Made by a program: the position numbers and the translations under genes
Notes under the pieces: generated by a model
Databases searched by the model: none
Seen by the model: the letters and a program-made list of their open reading frames with translations, nothing else
What the model was told of the DNA's origin: nothing
From: JAIEPW01 sp964406035
GTDB lineage: Bacteria > Acidobacteriota > Terriglobia > Bryobacterales > Bryobacteraceae
Assembly (NCBI GenBank): GCA_964406035.1
Contig: CAYOQB010000001.1
Coordinates: 62,001-126,000, forward strand
Direction of reading: 5' to 3'
DNA: 64,000 nucleotides
Shown here: positions 36,301-44,679 of the stretch, in pieces
How the letters are laid out: the number at the start of each line of letters is the position of its first letter
Position numbering within the stretch: the stretch's first letter is position 1

Positions 36301-37800
36301 GATGTCACCTCGGGAACCGCGGATAACTCCCCGCAGAGCGTCTCCGTGGTGTTGAACGTGCTGCCCGCCGGAACCAATCCGGGTCCCGAGGTGCAGCCCA
36401 CGGCGCTGGTGTTCGTGGGCAACGCGGCGCGCAATCCGGGCTCGCAGAATATCCTGATCTCGAATCCGACTTCGCAGCCGGTGAGCTTCGGCTCCAGCCG
36501 GACCTTCCTGCGGCCCGGCGGAAACTGGTTTGTTCACGTTCCCAGCGAAGGCACGGTGCCGCCCAACGATCCGGCGCGCATCGTGGTGCAGGCCGAGTTC
36601 ACCGGATTGGAACCGGGCGCCATCCGCAGCTTCCTGAACCTGGGATTCGCGGACGGCAGTTCCCGCACAGTGAATGTCCTTACCGTCGTTCCGCCGCCCG
36701 ACGCCTTCAGCGACAAGTCCGGATTGCTGGGAGCGGCCAGTTGCCGCACCAACGGCCTGCGGGTGGAGATCACCTCGCTGCAGCGGCCGCAGTTTACCGC
36801 GACCATCGGCCAGCCGACGCGCCTGGAAGCAAAGATCGTCGACGACTGCGGCAATCCGCTGGTCCCCGAAGGCAACCGCTCCGCGGTGGTACAGGCCGGA
36901 TTCACCAACGGCGACCGGCGTCTGGACCTGAATCACGTGGGCAGCGGCGTATGGGCCGGCACTTGGACGCCGCGCTCCGGCAACGGTCCGGTGACCATCG
37001 ATATCACCGCCTTCCTCGCGCTCTCCGGCCGCACCCAGGCGGGCCAGGCGTCTCATTCGGGTCTGCTGACCCAGCCCGGACTGCTGCGATCGCCGTTGAT
37101 GGCCCCCGGCGGCGTCGCCAACGCGGCCAGCGGCGAAAACGCGGTGGTGTCGCCCGGCGGATACATTTCGATCTACGGCGCCCAGCTCGCCGACCGCACC
37201 CAGCAGGCGCAGTCGATTCCGCTGCCGACGGAAATGGAAGGCACGGAAGTCATGCTGGCGGGACGCAAGCTGCCCTTGTCGTTCGTGGGCGACGGTCAGG
37301 TGAACGCCCTGGTCCCGTATGATCTCAGCGTCAACACGCAGCACCAGATCCTGGTGAAGCGAGGCTCGGCTCTCTCGGTTCCGGAAAACGTGACCGTCGC
37401 CCCGGCGCAGCCCGCGATTTACACGCAGGATCAGTCCGGGCGCGGTCCGGGCGTGATCGTGAATGGGGTCACCAACCAGTTGATCGGCACCCAGAATCCG
37501 GCGCGCGCGGGAGACGTGCTGGTGCTGTACTGCAACGGTCTCGGCACAGTGAACCCGCCCGTGCCTCCAGGGGCGGCCGCGCCGCTGGCAGGTCCGCTGT
37601 CCCACACCACAACTCCGGTGACCGTGCGCATCGGCGGCGTCAACGCGGCGGTGAACTTCTCCGGCCTCGCGCCCGGCTTCCCTGGACTGTACCAGGTGAA
37701 CGCGGTGGTCCCGTCCGGTGTCACCCCCGGCGACGCGGTGCCTGTGACGCTGGAGATATCGGGCCAGGTGAGCCCGCCGGTGACCATCGTGCTGCGCTGA
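33307..37800 (+). CDS. Giant secreted NHL-repeat protein with BACON-like modules and TIGR03437-type C-terminus
   Basis: A 1,497-residue exported protein. After the signal peptide (1-22), about 670 residues are NHL repeats, each with a variant of GDGGPA followed by P-x-x-V/I-A-x-D and N-x-I-R. They should fold as stacked beta-propellers. Next come several Ig-like/BACON modules (about 690-1,100; for example WLSVSPASGNMPARLEV), then a less defined region. The C-terminal domain (about 1,240-1,497; ISIYGAQLA, LVLYCNGLGTVNPP) matches the TIGR03437 type shared with two other proteins here. Proteins of this kind are abundant in Solibacter-like genomes; a role in surface binding or extracellular matrix is plausible but unproven. 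No enzymatic motif is visible. Confidence 0.85.
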   Translation: MLPRLAASIALLLFSALLAWPQAARVITTFAGRDWFFEFNGRPAIEAPMSANIQRIALDRGGNIYVADPDNGLILRIDPAGNTRIIAGNGIEGYSGDGGPAVDASLYYPFAIAVDRNGNVFFADAFNYVIRRVSTDGIITTVAGNGVEDDRGDGGPALSASFGFIRDLAFDNDGNLYVVDSGNNRIRVIRPDGRVDGFAGNGDFGEAGLGGQALSAELQIPYAVAIDRNGEVYIGEFYDRILKVSRTGVISRYAGTGSTGSTGDGGPALLATFDVVFALAFDANDNLYVSDSDNYTVRRISPTGTITRVAGNGEFGFSGDGGAPLQARFRFTCGLATTPSGDVLVVDRGNARIRRIVPDRSINTVAGNGLFRSTPDGTLASQAYLFQPSDVAFDRAGRMYVSDTSNHVIRRLGTNGRFEKVAGLGFRSYGPENVDARQSGIQLPAGLAFAPNGDLIFADRGNGMIRRVDANGVISRVAGGGSADGNGDGGPGTNARLRLPRGLVFDSQGVLYIAEEDGHRVRRLAVNGIISTFAGTGTNGSTGDGGLATAAQLSVPTSVALDRAGNVYIGEFGGCRIRRVTADNRISTFAGTGTCGYSGDGGAAVSAQIGSVYGLLFDANGNLLFSDNFGHRVRQISPSGVITTIAGNGIAAYDGDGGPANRASLFSPVGMTLDPAGNLYIADFGNNRIRSVLTAIPAFTAAPTQLTFSAASGAAQGTPQIVNLNATLGGQAFGGVPYSATASDTWLSVSPASGNMPARLEVRVDPSRLAAGSYNGTVRITAAGTQTGSVTIPVALTVTGARPPQLSLGSANLAFSLQRGAGEAQRQLVISNSGGGSLTVQVVAATSTGGNWLTASPNSDTVTPSTPLTVNVTANAGQLAAGTYSGTIRVTSNGGNLNIPVSLTITSAQSVLLLSQVGMQFVAVAGGGRPLAQQLAVLNTGAGSMNWQARSATLSGGGAWLRLGATNGTVPRPFVDLANIDVSVSADGLAPGTYFGQIDVTSGTADNSPQSVSVVLNVLPAGTNPGPEVQPTALVFVGNAARNPGSQNILISNPTSQPVSFGSSRTFLRPGGNWFVHVPSEGTVPPNDPARIVVQAEFTGLEPGAIRSFLNLGFADGSSRTVNVLTVVPPPDAFSDKSGLLGAASCRTNGLRVEITSLQRPQFTATIGQPTRLEAKIVDDCGNPLVPEGNRSAVVQAGFTNGDRRLDLNHVGSGVWAGTWTPRSGNGPVTIDITAFLALSGRTQAGQASHSGLLTQPGLLRSPLMAPGGVANAASGENAVVSPGGYISIYGAQLADRTQQAQSIPLPTEMEGTEVMLAGRKLPLSFVGDGQVNALVPYDLSVNTQHQILVKRGSALSVPENVTVAPAQPAIYTQDQSGRGPGVIVNGVTNQLIGTQNPARAGDVLVLYCNGLGTVNPPVPPGAAAPLAGPLSHTTTPVTVRIGGVNAAVNFSGLAPGFPGLYQVNAVVPSGVTPGDAVPVTLEISGQVSPPVTIVLR

Positions 37801-37814
37801 CCGGCGGTACAACC

Positions 37815-38207
37815 ATGAGCTTTCTCGATAATCTCGAAAACAGCGTGAAGGCGATGGAGGGTCGCGAGCAGCGCGATCCGGAAGCGCTGCAGCGCGAACG
37901 CCAGGCTCGGGAAGCAGCCCAGGAGGCGGCGCGGCAGTCCGCGCCGCATGCCGCCGCGCTTCGGGACTATGCTCCCAATCTGCTGGCCGCGGCCCGGCTG
38001 GCCGGGCACGCGTCGCGCACCATGGTGCGGATGAGCTGGATCCAGACTACCGCCCGCTTCGAGGCGAAAGCTAAACGTCTGGATTTGCGTCCTGCCGCCG
38101 ACGGCGTGGTTGCCGTGTTCTCGGAGGACGGCGTGGAGCGCGGCGTCGAACCGCTGGACCTGAACGCCGATCCCGCGCACCTGGCGGCCCGCTGGCTCGC
38201 CGGCTAG
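37815..38207 (+). CDS. Small helical protein of unknown function
   Basis: A 130-residue soluble protein, strongly charged. The first half is probably a long alpha-helix (KAMEGREQRDPEALQRERQA), and the second a small beta-containing domain ending LDLNADPAHLAARWLAG. It starts 15 bases after the giant NHL gene and could be co-transcribed. I do not recognise the family. Its end overlaps the end of the convergent ankyrin-FKBP gene by 4 bases. Confidence 0.65.
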   Translation: MSFLDNLENSVKAMEGREQRDPEALQRERQAREAAQEAARQSAPHAAALRDYAPNLLAAARLAGHASRTMVRMSWIQTTARFEAKAKRLDLRPAADGVVAVFSEDGVERGVEPLDLNADPAHLAARWLAG

Positions 38208-39136
38208 GCGGCGTTCAAGATGGTGATTTCGGCGAACAGCGCCGCCCCCGGAGGAATCACGCCGGGCACTCCGCGATCGCCATACGCCATGTGTGGAGCC
38301 AGCTCCAGGCGGCGGGTCCCGCCTACGCGCATTCCGTCGATCCCGTAGAAAAGCCCGTTGACCAGCCGCCCGCGATTCAGCAGGATCTCGGTGTACAGCG
38401 TCCGGCCGTCGTCACCCAGCCGCGAAGCTCCCACCGGTCCCCACGGTTGCGGCCAGCGAACGGGAGTACCGTCGCGCAGCCGCAGCCGCAGCCGGATCGC
38501 ATAGCTATGCTGGCGTCGCACTGGCTCGCCCGCGCCCGGAACGTCAAGGAGTAGCGTAATGCCGGAGCGCAGGCGCTGCCGGAGCGGCGCGCCCTTGCGA
38601 TCGAGAATCGCGGCGATAGCCTCCTGGTTCGCGGCCCGAGCCAACTCCAGCGGCGTCTCGCAATCGTCGATTCGCGTGCGCAGCTCCGGGTCAGCCCCGG
38701 CGTCGAGCAGCACCTGCACGGCCAGCGCGTTGCCCTCGGCCACCGCCATGTGCAGCGGGGTGTAATCGTTGATCCCCCGCTGATTGAGGTCCGCTCCGCG
38801 GCTCAGCAGCAGGCGCAGGACCTCGTCCACGTCCTGACGGCGATTGGCGCCGGGCGTCTCGCGAGTGCAGCTCAGGGCGGCGATCAGCGGCGGGAAACCA
38901 TCGTCCACCGGAGCATTCGGGTCTGCCCCGATCTCCAGCAACTCCCGGATGAATTCCAGGGGGCTGTGGTAAACCGCGTACACCAGGCAGCTTCCGATGG
39001 TGTCCGGCATCAGGCCGTTCGGCGCCGCGGCGGGATCGTCGAGGGCGGCGCGTAACGCGGCGAGATCGCCCCGCCGGAAGGCGTCGTCCAGGCCCTGGAA
39101 CCTCCGTGCTTCGGCGCAGCGCTCTTCCTCGGTCAT
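38204..39136 (-). CDS. Ankyrin-repeat protein fused to an FKBP-like domain
   Basis: A 310-residue cytosolic protein (no signal peptide). Residues about 10-190 are ankyrin repeats, including GADLNQRGINDYTPLHMAVAEG (given in part) and the LLEIGADPNAPVDDG repeat. The last 100 residues resemble an FKBP-type peptidyl-prolyl isomerase: GIDGMRVGGTRRLELAP, AYGDRGVPGVIPPGAALFAEI. The YGDRG...IPP pattern is a hallmark of FKBP domains. The fusion is unusual but similar arrangements are reported in soil bacteria. Its target is unknown. The start at 39136 (ATG) is preferred to the GTG at 39142. Confidence 0.8.
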   Translation of the reverse strand: MTEEERCAEARRFQGLDDAFRRGDLAALRAALDDPAAAPNGLMPDTIGSCLVYAVYHSPLEFIRELLEIGADPNAPVDDGFPPLIAALSCTRETPGANRRQDVDEVLRLLLSRGADLNQRGINDYTPLHMAVAEGNALAVQVLLDAGADPELRTRIDDCETPLELARAANQEAIAAILDRKGAPLRQRLRSGITLLLDVPGAGEPVRRQHSYAIRLRLRLRDGTPVRWPQPWGPVGASRLGDDGRTLYTEILLNRGRLVNGLFYGIDGMRVGGTRRLELAPHMAYGDRGVPGVIPPGAALFAEITILNAA

Positions 39137-39142
39137 ACGCAC

Positions 39143-39502
39143 CTAGAAACCGCTGATTCTCTCCAGGCGGAAAGCGGCGTCGCGGCCAACCGGCAGGGTT
39201 TCGAATTCCTTGGTCTGCCCGGGCTCCAGGTCGCGGACCGTGGCCACGGCTGCGGGTTCCGGCATTCCGGCGGCGCCCGGTTTGGAGGAGCGATACAGGC
39301 GGAAGACGATGTTCACCGTGAGGAACCGGCGATCGCAGTCGTTGCGGACCGCTCCAATGATCCGGTTCACGCCCTCCACTTCGCGAGTCGTGGAACCAGC
39401 CAGCACCAAACACGCGTTCTCCGCGCCGGAGAAGACGGACCTGGCCACTTGCCCGCAACCGGACGTCACCAGCGCCATCGCCACTGGGATCGCCAACCTC
39501 AC
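39143..39502 (-). CDS. FxLYD-like lipoprotein
   Basis: A 119-residue putative lipoprotein from a GTG start. The lipobox LVTSGC puts the acylated cysteine at residue 16. The mature part contains a beta-sandwich with NDCDRRFLTVNIVFRLYRSS, close to the FxLYD pattern, and a final strand LEPGQTKEFETLPV. Such proteins are usually of unknown function and may help in envelope stability. It lies just upstream of the ankyrin-FKBP gene on the same strand, with seven bases between. Confidence 0.7.
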   Translation of the reverse strand: MRLAIPVAMALVTSGCGQVARSVFSGAENACLVLAGSTTREVEGVNRIIGAVRNDCDRRFLTVNIVFRLYRSSKPGAAGMPEPAAVATVRDLEPGQTKEFETLPVGRDAAFRLERISGF

Positions 39503-39543
39503 AATCTTCTATCGGCGGAGCGCCCGCCGAACTGGACGGGCCC

Positions 39544-40050
39544 TTAGAGCGATTTCGCGGCGTTCAGCGCCGCGTCATAGTCCGGGTGATCGCCCACTTC
39601 CGTGACGTACTCGGCATGACGAATTACGTTGTCCTTGTCCACCACAAATATGGCCCGGCTCTCGATCCGCAGTTCCTTGATCAGCGTCCCGTAGCTCTCG
39701 CCGAAACTGGCGTTGCGATGGTCGGAAATCATCTTGACGTGATCCACGCCGAAGCTGTCGCACCAGCGCTTCTGCGCGAACGGCAGATCCATGCTGATGG
39801 TGTAGATGGAAACTTCCGGCAGCTTGCCGGCTTCGTCGTTGAATCGCTTGGTTTGCATGTCACAAACCGGAGTATCCAAGGATGGGATGACGCTGAAAAT
39901 GCGCACGCCATTTCCTGTCGAAGCCAGGCTCACGGGCTGCAGCTTGTCGTCCACTGCCGTAAATTCCGGCGCCTTATCGCCGGCCTTCAGCTCCGGGCCG
40001 ATCAGCGTCATGCCGTTGCCGCGCAGAGTAGTCGCTCCAGGTCGTTCCAT
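39544..40050 (-). CDS. tpx: Thiol peroxidase Tpx
   Basis: A 168-residue atypical 2-Cys peroxiredoxin that reduces hydroperoxides with thioredoxin as electron donor. The peroxidatic Cys63 is in IPSLDTPVCDMQT and the resolving Cys97 in KRWCDSF, the exact Tpx arrangement. The start region GNGMTLIGPELKAGDKAPEF is the conserved one and supports ATG 40050. The length is normal. It is a cytosolic or periplasmic antioxidant; there is no signal peptide here. It is transcribed towards the FxLYD lipoprotein gene. Confidence 0.95.
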   Translation of the reverse strand: MERPGATTLRGNGMTLIGPELKAGDKAPEFTAVDDKLQPVSLASTGNGVRIFSVIPSLDTPVCDMQTKRFNDEAGKLPEVSIYTISMDLPFAQKRWCDSFGVDHVKMISDHRNASFGESYGTLIKELRIESRAIFVVDKDNVIRHAEYVTEVGDHPDYDAALNAAKSL

Positions 40051-40121
40051 GGGAAAGGGTACCGCCTCCTAAGTCAGGGTTGAAAAGTCTTATTGTAGCG
40101 CGAGCGGTTACACTGACCCTG

Positions 40122-40727
40122 ATGGCAAAGATCACCACGCTGTTGTTCGACATCGGTGGAGTGCTGTTGACCAACGGCTGGGACCGTGAACGCCGCACCC
40201 GCGGCGTGGAGCGATTCGGGCTGGACCCGCTGGAGTTCGACCGCAGGCATCGCGTGGTGGACCGCGATCTCGAGGTCGGCCGGATCACCCTCGATGAGTA
40301 CCTCGGCTGGACCGTGTTTCACCAGCCGCGCGGTTTCACGCTGGAAGAGTTCCGCTCGTTCGTTTGCGAGCAAAGCGAAGCGCGGCCGCCCATGATGGAG
40401 TTCGCGCGGCGGCTGTCGGCGCGCTACCGCCTGGCCGCGCTGAACAACGAATCGGCCGAACTGAACCAGTACCGGATCACGCGTTTCGGATTGCGCGAGA
40501 TCATCCCCGTGTTCCTCAGTTCCTGCTACCTGGGCGCGCGGAAGCCAGAGATCGTGTTCTATGAGAACGCGCTGCGCATCCTGCAGCGGTCACCCGAGGA
40601 GTGCATCTTCATCGACGACCGCGCGGAGAACATCGATCCCGCGCGGCTGCTGGGGATGAACGGCATCCACTTCCGCAGCCAGGAATCGCTGGCCGACGAA
40701 CTGCAGTCTTACGGCGTCTCCGTCTGA
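40122..40727 (+). CDS. HAD-superfamily hydrolase (YihX-like)
   Basis: A 201-residue HAD-like phosphatase. Motif I is FDIGGVLL: the nucleophile Asp is present, while the +2 position is Gly, as in the YihX-like and epoxide-hydrolase-related groups, which often have Gly or Asn there. Motif II is LAALNNES, motif III includes GARKPE, and motif IV is IFIDDRAENIDPA. Substrates are probably small sugar phosphates, but this is not determined. ATG 40122 is chosen from the M-A-K-I-T-T-L-L-F-D start. It lies between the divergent tpx and the TonB receptor. Confidence 0.88.
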   Translation: MAKITTLLFDIGGVLLTNGWDRERRTRGVERFGLDPLEFDRRHRVVDRDLEVGRITLDEYLGWTVFHQPRGFTLEEFRSFVCEQSEARPPMMEFARRLSARYRLAALNNESAELNQYRITRFGLREIIPVFLSSCYLGARKPEIVFYENALRILQRSPEECIFIDDRAENIDPARLLGMNGIHFRSQESLADELQSYGVSV

Positions 40728-40868
40728 GCGGCGAGACTCTCCTTCTATTCGACTATCACTAAGATTTTCAGGCGCGAAGGGCGAGCAGAGCTGCGGAATT
40801 TCACGCGAATTCATGAATCTGAAGCCTGTTTGTGCGGTTTTGTAACAATCATTCGATAACTTAGCAGC

Positions 40869-43835
40869 ATGGTACGCCTGAATGTCTTCAGATGTCTGGT
40901 TCTCGCCGCGGTTCCGTTGCTCGCGCAGGTGGATCGCGCCTCACTGACCGGTTCGGTGACGGACGCCTCCGGCGCGGCGGTAGCCGGCGCAAAAATCGAG
41001 ATTTACTCCGAAAGCACCGGTTTCCGCCGATCGGCGGTGTCCGGCGACGACGGACGCTACAGCATGCCCGGCCTGCCCGTGGGCGAGTTCACGCTGAGCG
41101 CGTCGAAAGAAGGATTTCAGGCGAAGAAGATCGACAAGCTGGCTTTGATTGTCGGCCTGCGCCGCGTCGAGGACATCCAACTGGAAGTCGGCGCGGTGGC
41201 GAGCGCGGTGACCGTGAACGCCGACGCCACGCCGCTGGAGCAAACCTCGGCGGAAATCGGCACCGCCATCGGCTCCAAGCAACTGGCCAACATCCCCATC
41301 AACGGGCGCAACTGGAGCAGCCTGATGCAGTTCGCGCCGGGCGCGGTAAACACCGGCGATGGATCGCAGAATTCGATCCGCTTCTATGGCCGCGGCCGGG
41401 ACGAGAACAACTGGACCTTCGACGGCACCGATGCCACCGGCATCAAGGACCCGCGGCAGGAAGCCAACCTTCGCCTGGTGGTGCCGATGGACGCCATCGC
41501 GGAGTTCCGGGTCAGTTCCGCCAACTACTCGGCGGATTCCGGCACCGGCGCGGGCGGCCAGGTGAACCTGGTATCGAGAACCGGCACCAACGAATTTCAC
41601 GGCTCGGCCTTCTGGTTTGTCCGCAACAGCGCGTTCGACGCCCGGCGGCCCTTCGACGGGTCGCAGCCGCCGCCCTTCAAGCTGAATCAGTACGGGGGCA
41701 ACTTCGGCGGCCCCATCGTTAAAGACCGCACATTCTTCTTTGTGAATTACGAAGGGCTCCGCCAGCGCCTGCAATCGGTGCGAGCGGCAGCCCTGGTGCC
41801 CAGCCGCGCGTTCCGCGCCCGCGCGGTGCAGACCTCCCCGGCGATCGCGCCGCTGGTGAACGCATTCCCCGTGGGCAACGCCGGGCTGACTTCGAATGCC
41901 GATGTCGAGCGTTTCATCGGCACCGGCAGCGTCAATCAGGATGAGGACGCGGGCATGGTGCGATTCGATCACCGCTTCAGCGACCGGACCTCGATCTTCG
42001 CCCGGTTCAATATCGTGCAGGGCATCTTCAACGAGATCCGCAACGACCTGCTGGAGCCTCGCATCAGCGATGTCCGGCCCTCGCAGGGCACCATCCAGCT
42101 CTCGCACGTGTTTTCGCCCTCGATCATCAATGAAACCCGCTTCGGATACAACCGCTCGCCGCTGGAACGAACGGCGCAGGGCGTCGCCACCGAGTCCATC
42201 CGCGTGGGCGGCCTCTCCTCCACCCAGGCGCAGTTCACCAACATCGAGAAGCCCACGACCTTTTCCATCCTGAACGCCACGTCCCTGCTGAAGGGCCGCC
42301 ATGCCTTGAAATTCGGCGGCGAGCTGCGGCGCGTGCGGATGAACGTGGGTGAGACAACCGACACCGTGCTCCGCTACGCCAATCTGGCGGCCTTCGAACG
42401 CAACCAGTTGGATCGCTTCGATGTCGGAACTGGGTTGCCGACGCAAGGCGTGCGGCGCTGGTACGGAATTCTGTACGCGCAGGACGACTTCCGGGTGAGC
42501 TCCACGCTCACGCTGAATCTCGGCGTGCGGTGGGAGTACTACACGGTTTCCAATGAAGTCAACGGCCGCGGCAACGTGTTCGATGTCACGCGGTGCGCCG
42601 GCTTCTGCCCTCCCGGCACGGAGTGGTTCTTCCCCGATCGGAACAACGTCGCGCCGCGCATCGGCCTGGCCTGGTCGCCGAAAATGTTCAACAACAGGAC
42701 GGTGTTCCGCGCCGGCTACGGCATGTTCTTCGGGCCCGGACAGAACGACGACGTTACCGCCGCCGTGGATAGCATCGAGGAGACGCTGCAATTGCAGGCG
42801 CGCGACGTTCCCGGTCTGCGTTACCCGATCGCGCCGTTCCTGCCCCAGGCTCGCAACCAGGGCATCACCCCCCGCAGCGTCCAGCGGGACCGCGAGGATT
42901 TCTACTCCCAGCAGTGGTCGTTCTCCATCCAGCAGCAGTTGCCGATGGCCTTCGTCGCCACCTTCGGGTATGTGGGCCAGAAGGGAACGAACCTGTTCAA
43001 CCGCAGCTTCGTGAATCTTCCCAGCCTGGCCACCGGGCAGCGGCCGCTTCCCGCGTTCGGCATCGTGGATGAAAAGCAGAATTACGGACGCTCCAACTTC
43101 AACGGGGGCCAATTCTCGCTGACCCGTCAGTTCACCAGCGGCTGGTTGTTCCAGGGCAACTACCTGTATGGCGTGGCCATCGATGACACCGCCGGCGCCG
43201 GCGACGGCAGCGAAGTGATGATCGCCTCCTGCCGCGTGTGCGACAAGGCTTTCAGCGATAACGATATTCGTCATTCGGCCAACTTCAATACCGTGTACGA
43301 GCTTCCCTTCGGCCGCGGCAAGGCCTACGGCTGGAAGGACGGCTTCGGTGGCGGACTGGCTTCCGGCTGGTCGCTCTCCGGTATCTACTCGTTCCGCACC
43401 GGACGCCCGGTAAACGTGGTGCTGAATCGCGCTTCCGGCGATGTTCCGGACGGCAATACCGTCCGGCAGCGCCCCAATGTCCTGGACTTCGCGGCGGCGA
43501 CGCCCGCCGTGCAATCCACCGGCCTGTGGCTGAATCGCGCCGCGTTCGCGACACCGGCTCGCGGCGCCTGGGGCAACCTGGGCCGCAACGCCTTCCGCGG
43601 ACCGGGCCTGTGGCAGGTCGACATCGGCGTGCAAAAGCGCACCGCGATTACCGAGCGCATGAACCTGGAGTTCCGCGCGGAGTTGTTCAATCTGTTCAAT
43701 CGGGCGCAGTACGGCAACCCGGAGAACAACATCTCCAACGCCACCTTCGGGCAGATCCTGTCGCTGGCCAACGCCAGCCCGACGGGACAAGGCAGCGCGC
43801 GATCGCTGCAGTTGATGGTCCGCGTGAACTTCTAA
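40869..43835 (+). CDS. TonB-dependent, Oar-like outer-membrane receptor
   Basis: A 988-residue outer-membrane protein of the large Acidobacteriota family related to Myxococcus Oar. A signal peptide (1-20) is followed by a carboxypeptidase-regulatory-like domain (about 25-105; LTGSVTDASGAAVAGAKIEI). Then comes a plug region with PINGRNWSSLMQFAPG and YSADSGTGAGGQVNLVSRTGTNEFHG, and a long beta-barrel with many aromatic strands (ending LMVRVNF, with a C-terminal phenylalanine). It should import large substrates such as glycans using TonB energy. A perfect terminator follows. No neighbouring susD or glycosidase gene is present, so the substrate is not indicated. Confidence 0.92.
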   Translation: MVRLNVFRCLVLAAVPLLAQVDRASLTGSVTDASGAAVAGAKIEIYSESTGFRRSAVSGDDGRYSMPGLPVGEFTLSASKEGFQAKKIDKLALIVGLRRVEDIQLEVGAVASAVTVNADATPLEQTSAEIGTAIGSKQLANIPINGRNWSSLMQFAPGAVNTGDGSQNSIRFYGRGRDENNWTFDGTDATGIKDPRQEANLRLVVPMDAIAEFRVSSANYSADSGTGAGGQVNLVSRTGTNEFHGSAFWFVRNSAFDARRPFDGSQPPPFKLNQYGGNFGGPIVKDRTFFFVNYEGLRQRLQSVRAAALVPSRAFRARAVQTSPAIAPLVNAFPVGNAGLTSNADVERFIGTGSVNQDEDAGMVRFDHRFSDRTSIFARFNIVQGIFNEIRNDLLEPRISDVRPSQGTIQLSHVFSPSIINETRFGYNRSPLERTAQGVATESIRVGGLSSTQAQFTNIEKPTTFSILNATSLLKGRHALKFGGELRRVRMNVGETTDTVLRYANLAAFERNQLDRFDVGTGLPTQGVRRWYGILYAQDDFRVSSTLTLNLGVRWEYYTVSNEVNGRGNVFDVTRCAGFCPPGTEWFFPDRNNVAPRIGLAWSPKMFNNRTVFRAGYGMFFGPGQNDDVTAAVDSIEETLQLQARDVPGLRYPIAPFLPQARNQGITPRSVQRDREDFYSQQWSFSIQQQLPMAFVATFGYVGQKGTNLFNRSFVNLPSLATGQRPLPAFGIVDEKQNYGRSNFNGGQFSLTRQFTSGWLFQGNYLYGVAIDDTAGAGDGSEVMIASCRVCDKAFSDNDIRHSANFNTVYELPFGRGKAYGWKDGFGGGLASGWSLSGIYSFRTGRPVNVVLNRASGDVPDGNTVRQRPNVLDFAAATPAVQSTGLWLNRAAFATPARGAWGNLGRNAFRGPGLWQVDIGVQKRTAITERMNLEFRAELFNLFNRAQYGNPENNISNATFGQILSLANASPTGQGSARSLQLMVRVNF

Positions 43836-43860
43836 TCGCGATCCGGTTGTTACAGTAAGG

Positions 43861-43885
43861 GGGCGGCCTTGCGCCGCCCTTTTTT
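43861..43885 (+). terminator. Intrinsic terminator of the TonB receptor, abutting thiD
   Basis: A perfect 7-bp GC stem (43861-43867 with 43873-43879), a 5-base loop and six T residues (43880-43885) make a textbook terminator. The ATG of thiD begins two bases after the last T, so the terminator occupies the whole region where a ribosome-binding site would lie. Confidence 0.9.
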
Positions 43886-43886
43886 C

Positions 43887-44675
43887 ATGCTTGCCATCGC
43901 ACTCACCATCGCCGGTTCCGACCCTTCGGGCGGCGCGGGCATCCAGGCCGACCTGAAGACGTTCCATCAGTTCGGCGTGTACGGCACGGCGGCGATCACG
44001 CTGCTGACGGTGCAGAACACGCGGCGCGTCAGCCGGGTTGAGATGATCGACCCCGCGCTGCTGGTGGAACAGGCCCGCGCGGTGCTGGAGGATGTTCCTC
44101 CCAACGCGGCGAAAACGGGCGCCCTGGGCGCCGCGCAGATGATCCGCGCCGTGGCGTCCCTCGATCTGCCCTGCCCCCTGGTGGTGGATCCGGTGATGAT
44201 CTCCAAGCATGGAGCCTCGCTGATGGAGGCGGACGCGCGCGAGTCCCTGGTCCGCGAGCTGCTGCCCAAGGCATTCCTGGTGACCCCGAACCTGCACGAG
44301 GCCGCCGCGATCACCGGGCGGGAAGTGACGGATCTGGACACGATGAAACGAGCCGCGGACAAGATCGCCGCCCTGGGGGCGCGCGCCGTGCTCATCAAGG
44401 GCGGTCACCTGGAAGGCGACGCAGTGGACCTGCTGCTGGACGCCGGCGCATTTGAGCAGTTCCGGTCCCCGCGTGTGCATACGGCCCACACACACGGCAC
44501 CGGATGCACGTATTCCGCCGCGATCACCGCACTGCTGGCCCGCGGCGAGAACCTGCGCGATGCCATCGCGGCGGCCAAACGATTCATCGCCGAGGCGATC
44601 CGCACCAACCCCGGCATCGGCGGCGGCTCGGGTCCGGTGAACCACTTCGCGTCCCCCGGAGTTGAAAGAGAATAG
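43887..44675 (+). CDS. thiD: Hydroxymethylpyrimidine/phosphomethylpyrimidine kinase ThiD
   Basis: A 262-residue kinase of thiamine synthesis that phosphorylates hydroxymethylpyrimidine (phosphate) to the diphosphate. The start LAIALTIAGSDPSGGAGIQAD is the invariant ThiD N-terminus, VVDPVMISKHG and LVTPNLHEAAAITG are typical, and HGTGCTYSAAITA is the phosphate-binding/catalytic motif. The start codon lies directly behind the upstream terminator and has no visible Shine-Dalgarno; a TTG at 43869 is inside that hairpin. It is followed 4 bases later by a CoA-transferase gene. Confidence 0.95.
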   Translation: MLAIALTIAGSDPSGGAGIQADLKTFHQFGVYGTAAITLLTVQNTRRVSRVEMIDPALLVEQARAVLEDVPPNAAKTGALGAAQMIRAVASLDLPCPLVVDPVMISKHGASLMEADARESLVRELLPKAFLVTPNLHEAAAITGREVTDLDTMKRAADKIAALGARAVLIKGGHLEGDAVDLLLDAGAFEQFRSPRVHTAHTHGTGCTYSAAITALLARGENLRDAIAAAKRFIAEAIRTNPGIGGGSGPVNHFASPGVERE

Positions 44676-44679
44676 AGCG

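Noticed and set aside
36166..37812. A 548-codon minus-strand frame opposite the giant NHL protein
   Set aside because: Low-complexity, arginine/histidine-rich shadow translation with no domain; the plus strand is a clear NHL/TIGR03437-type protein.
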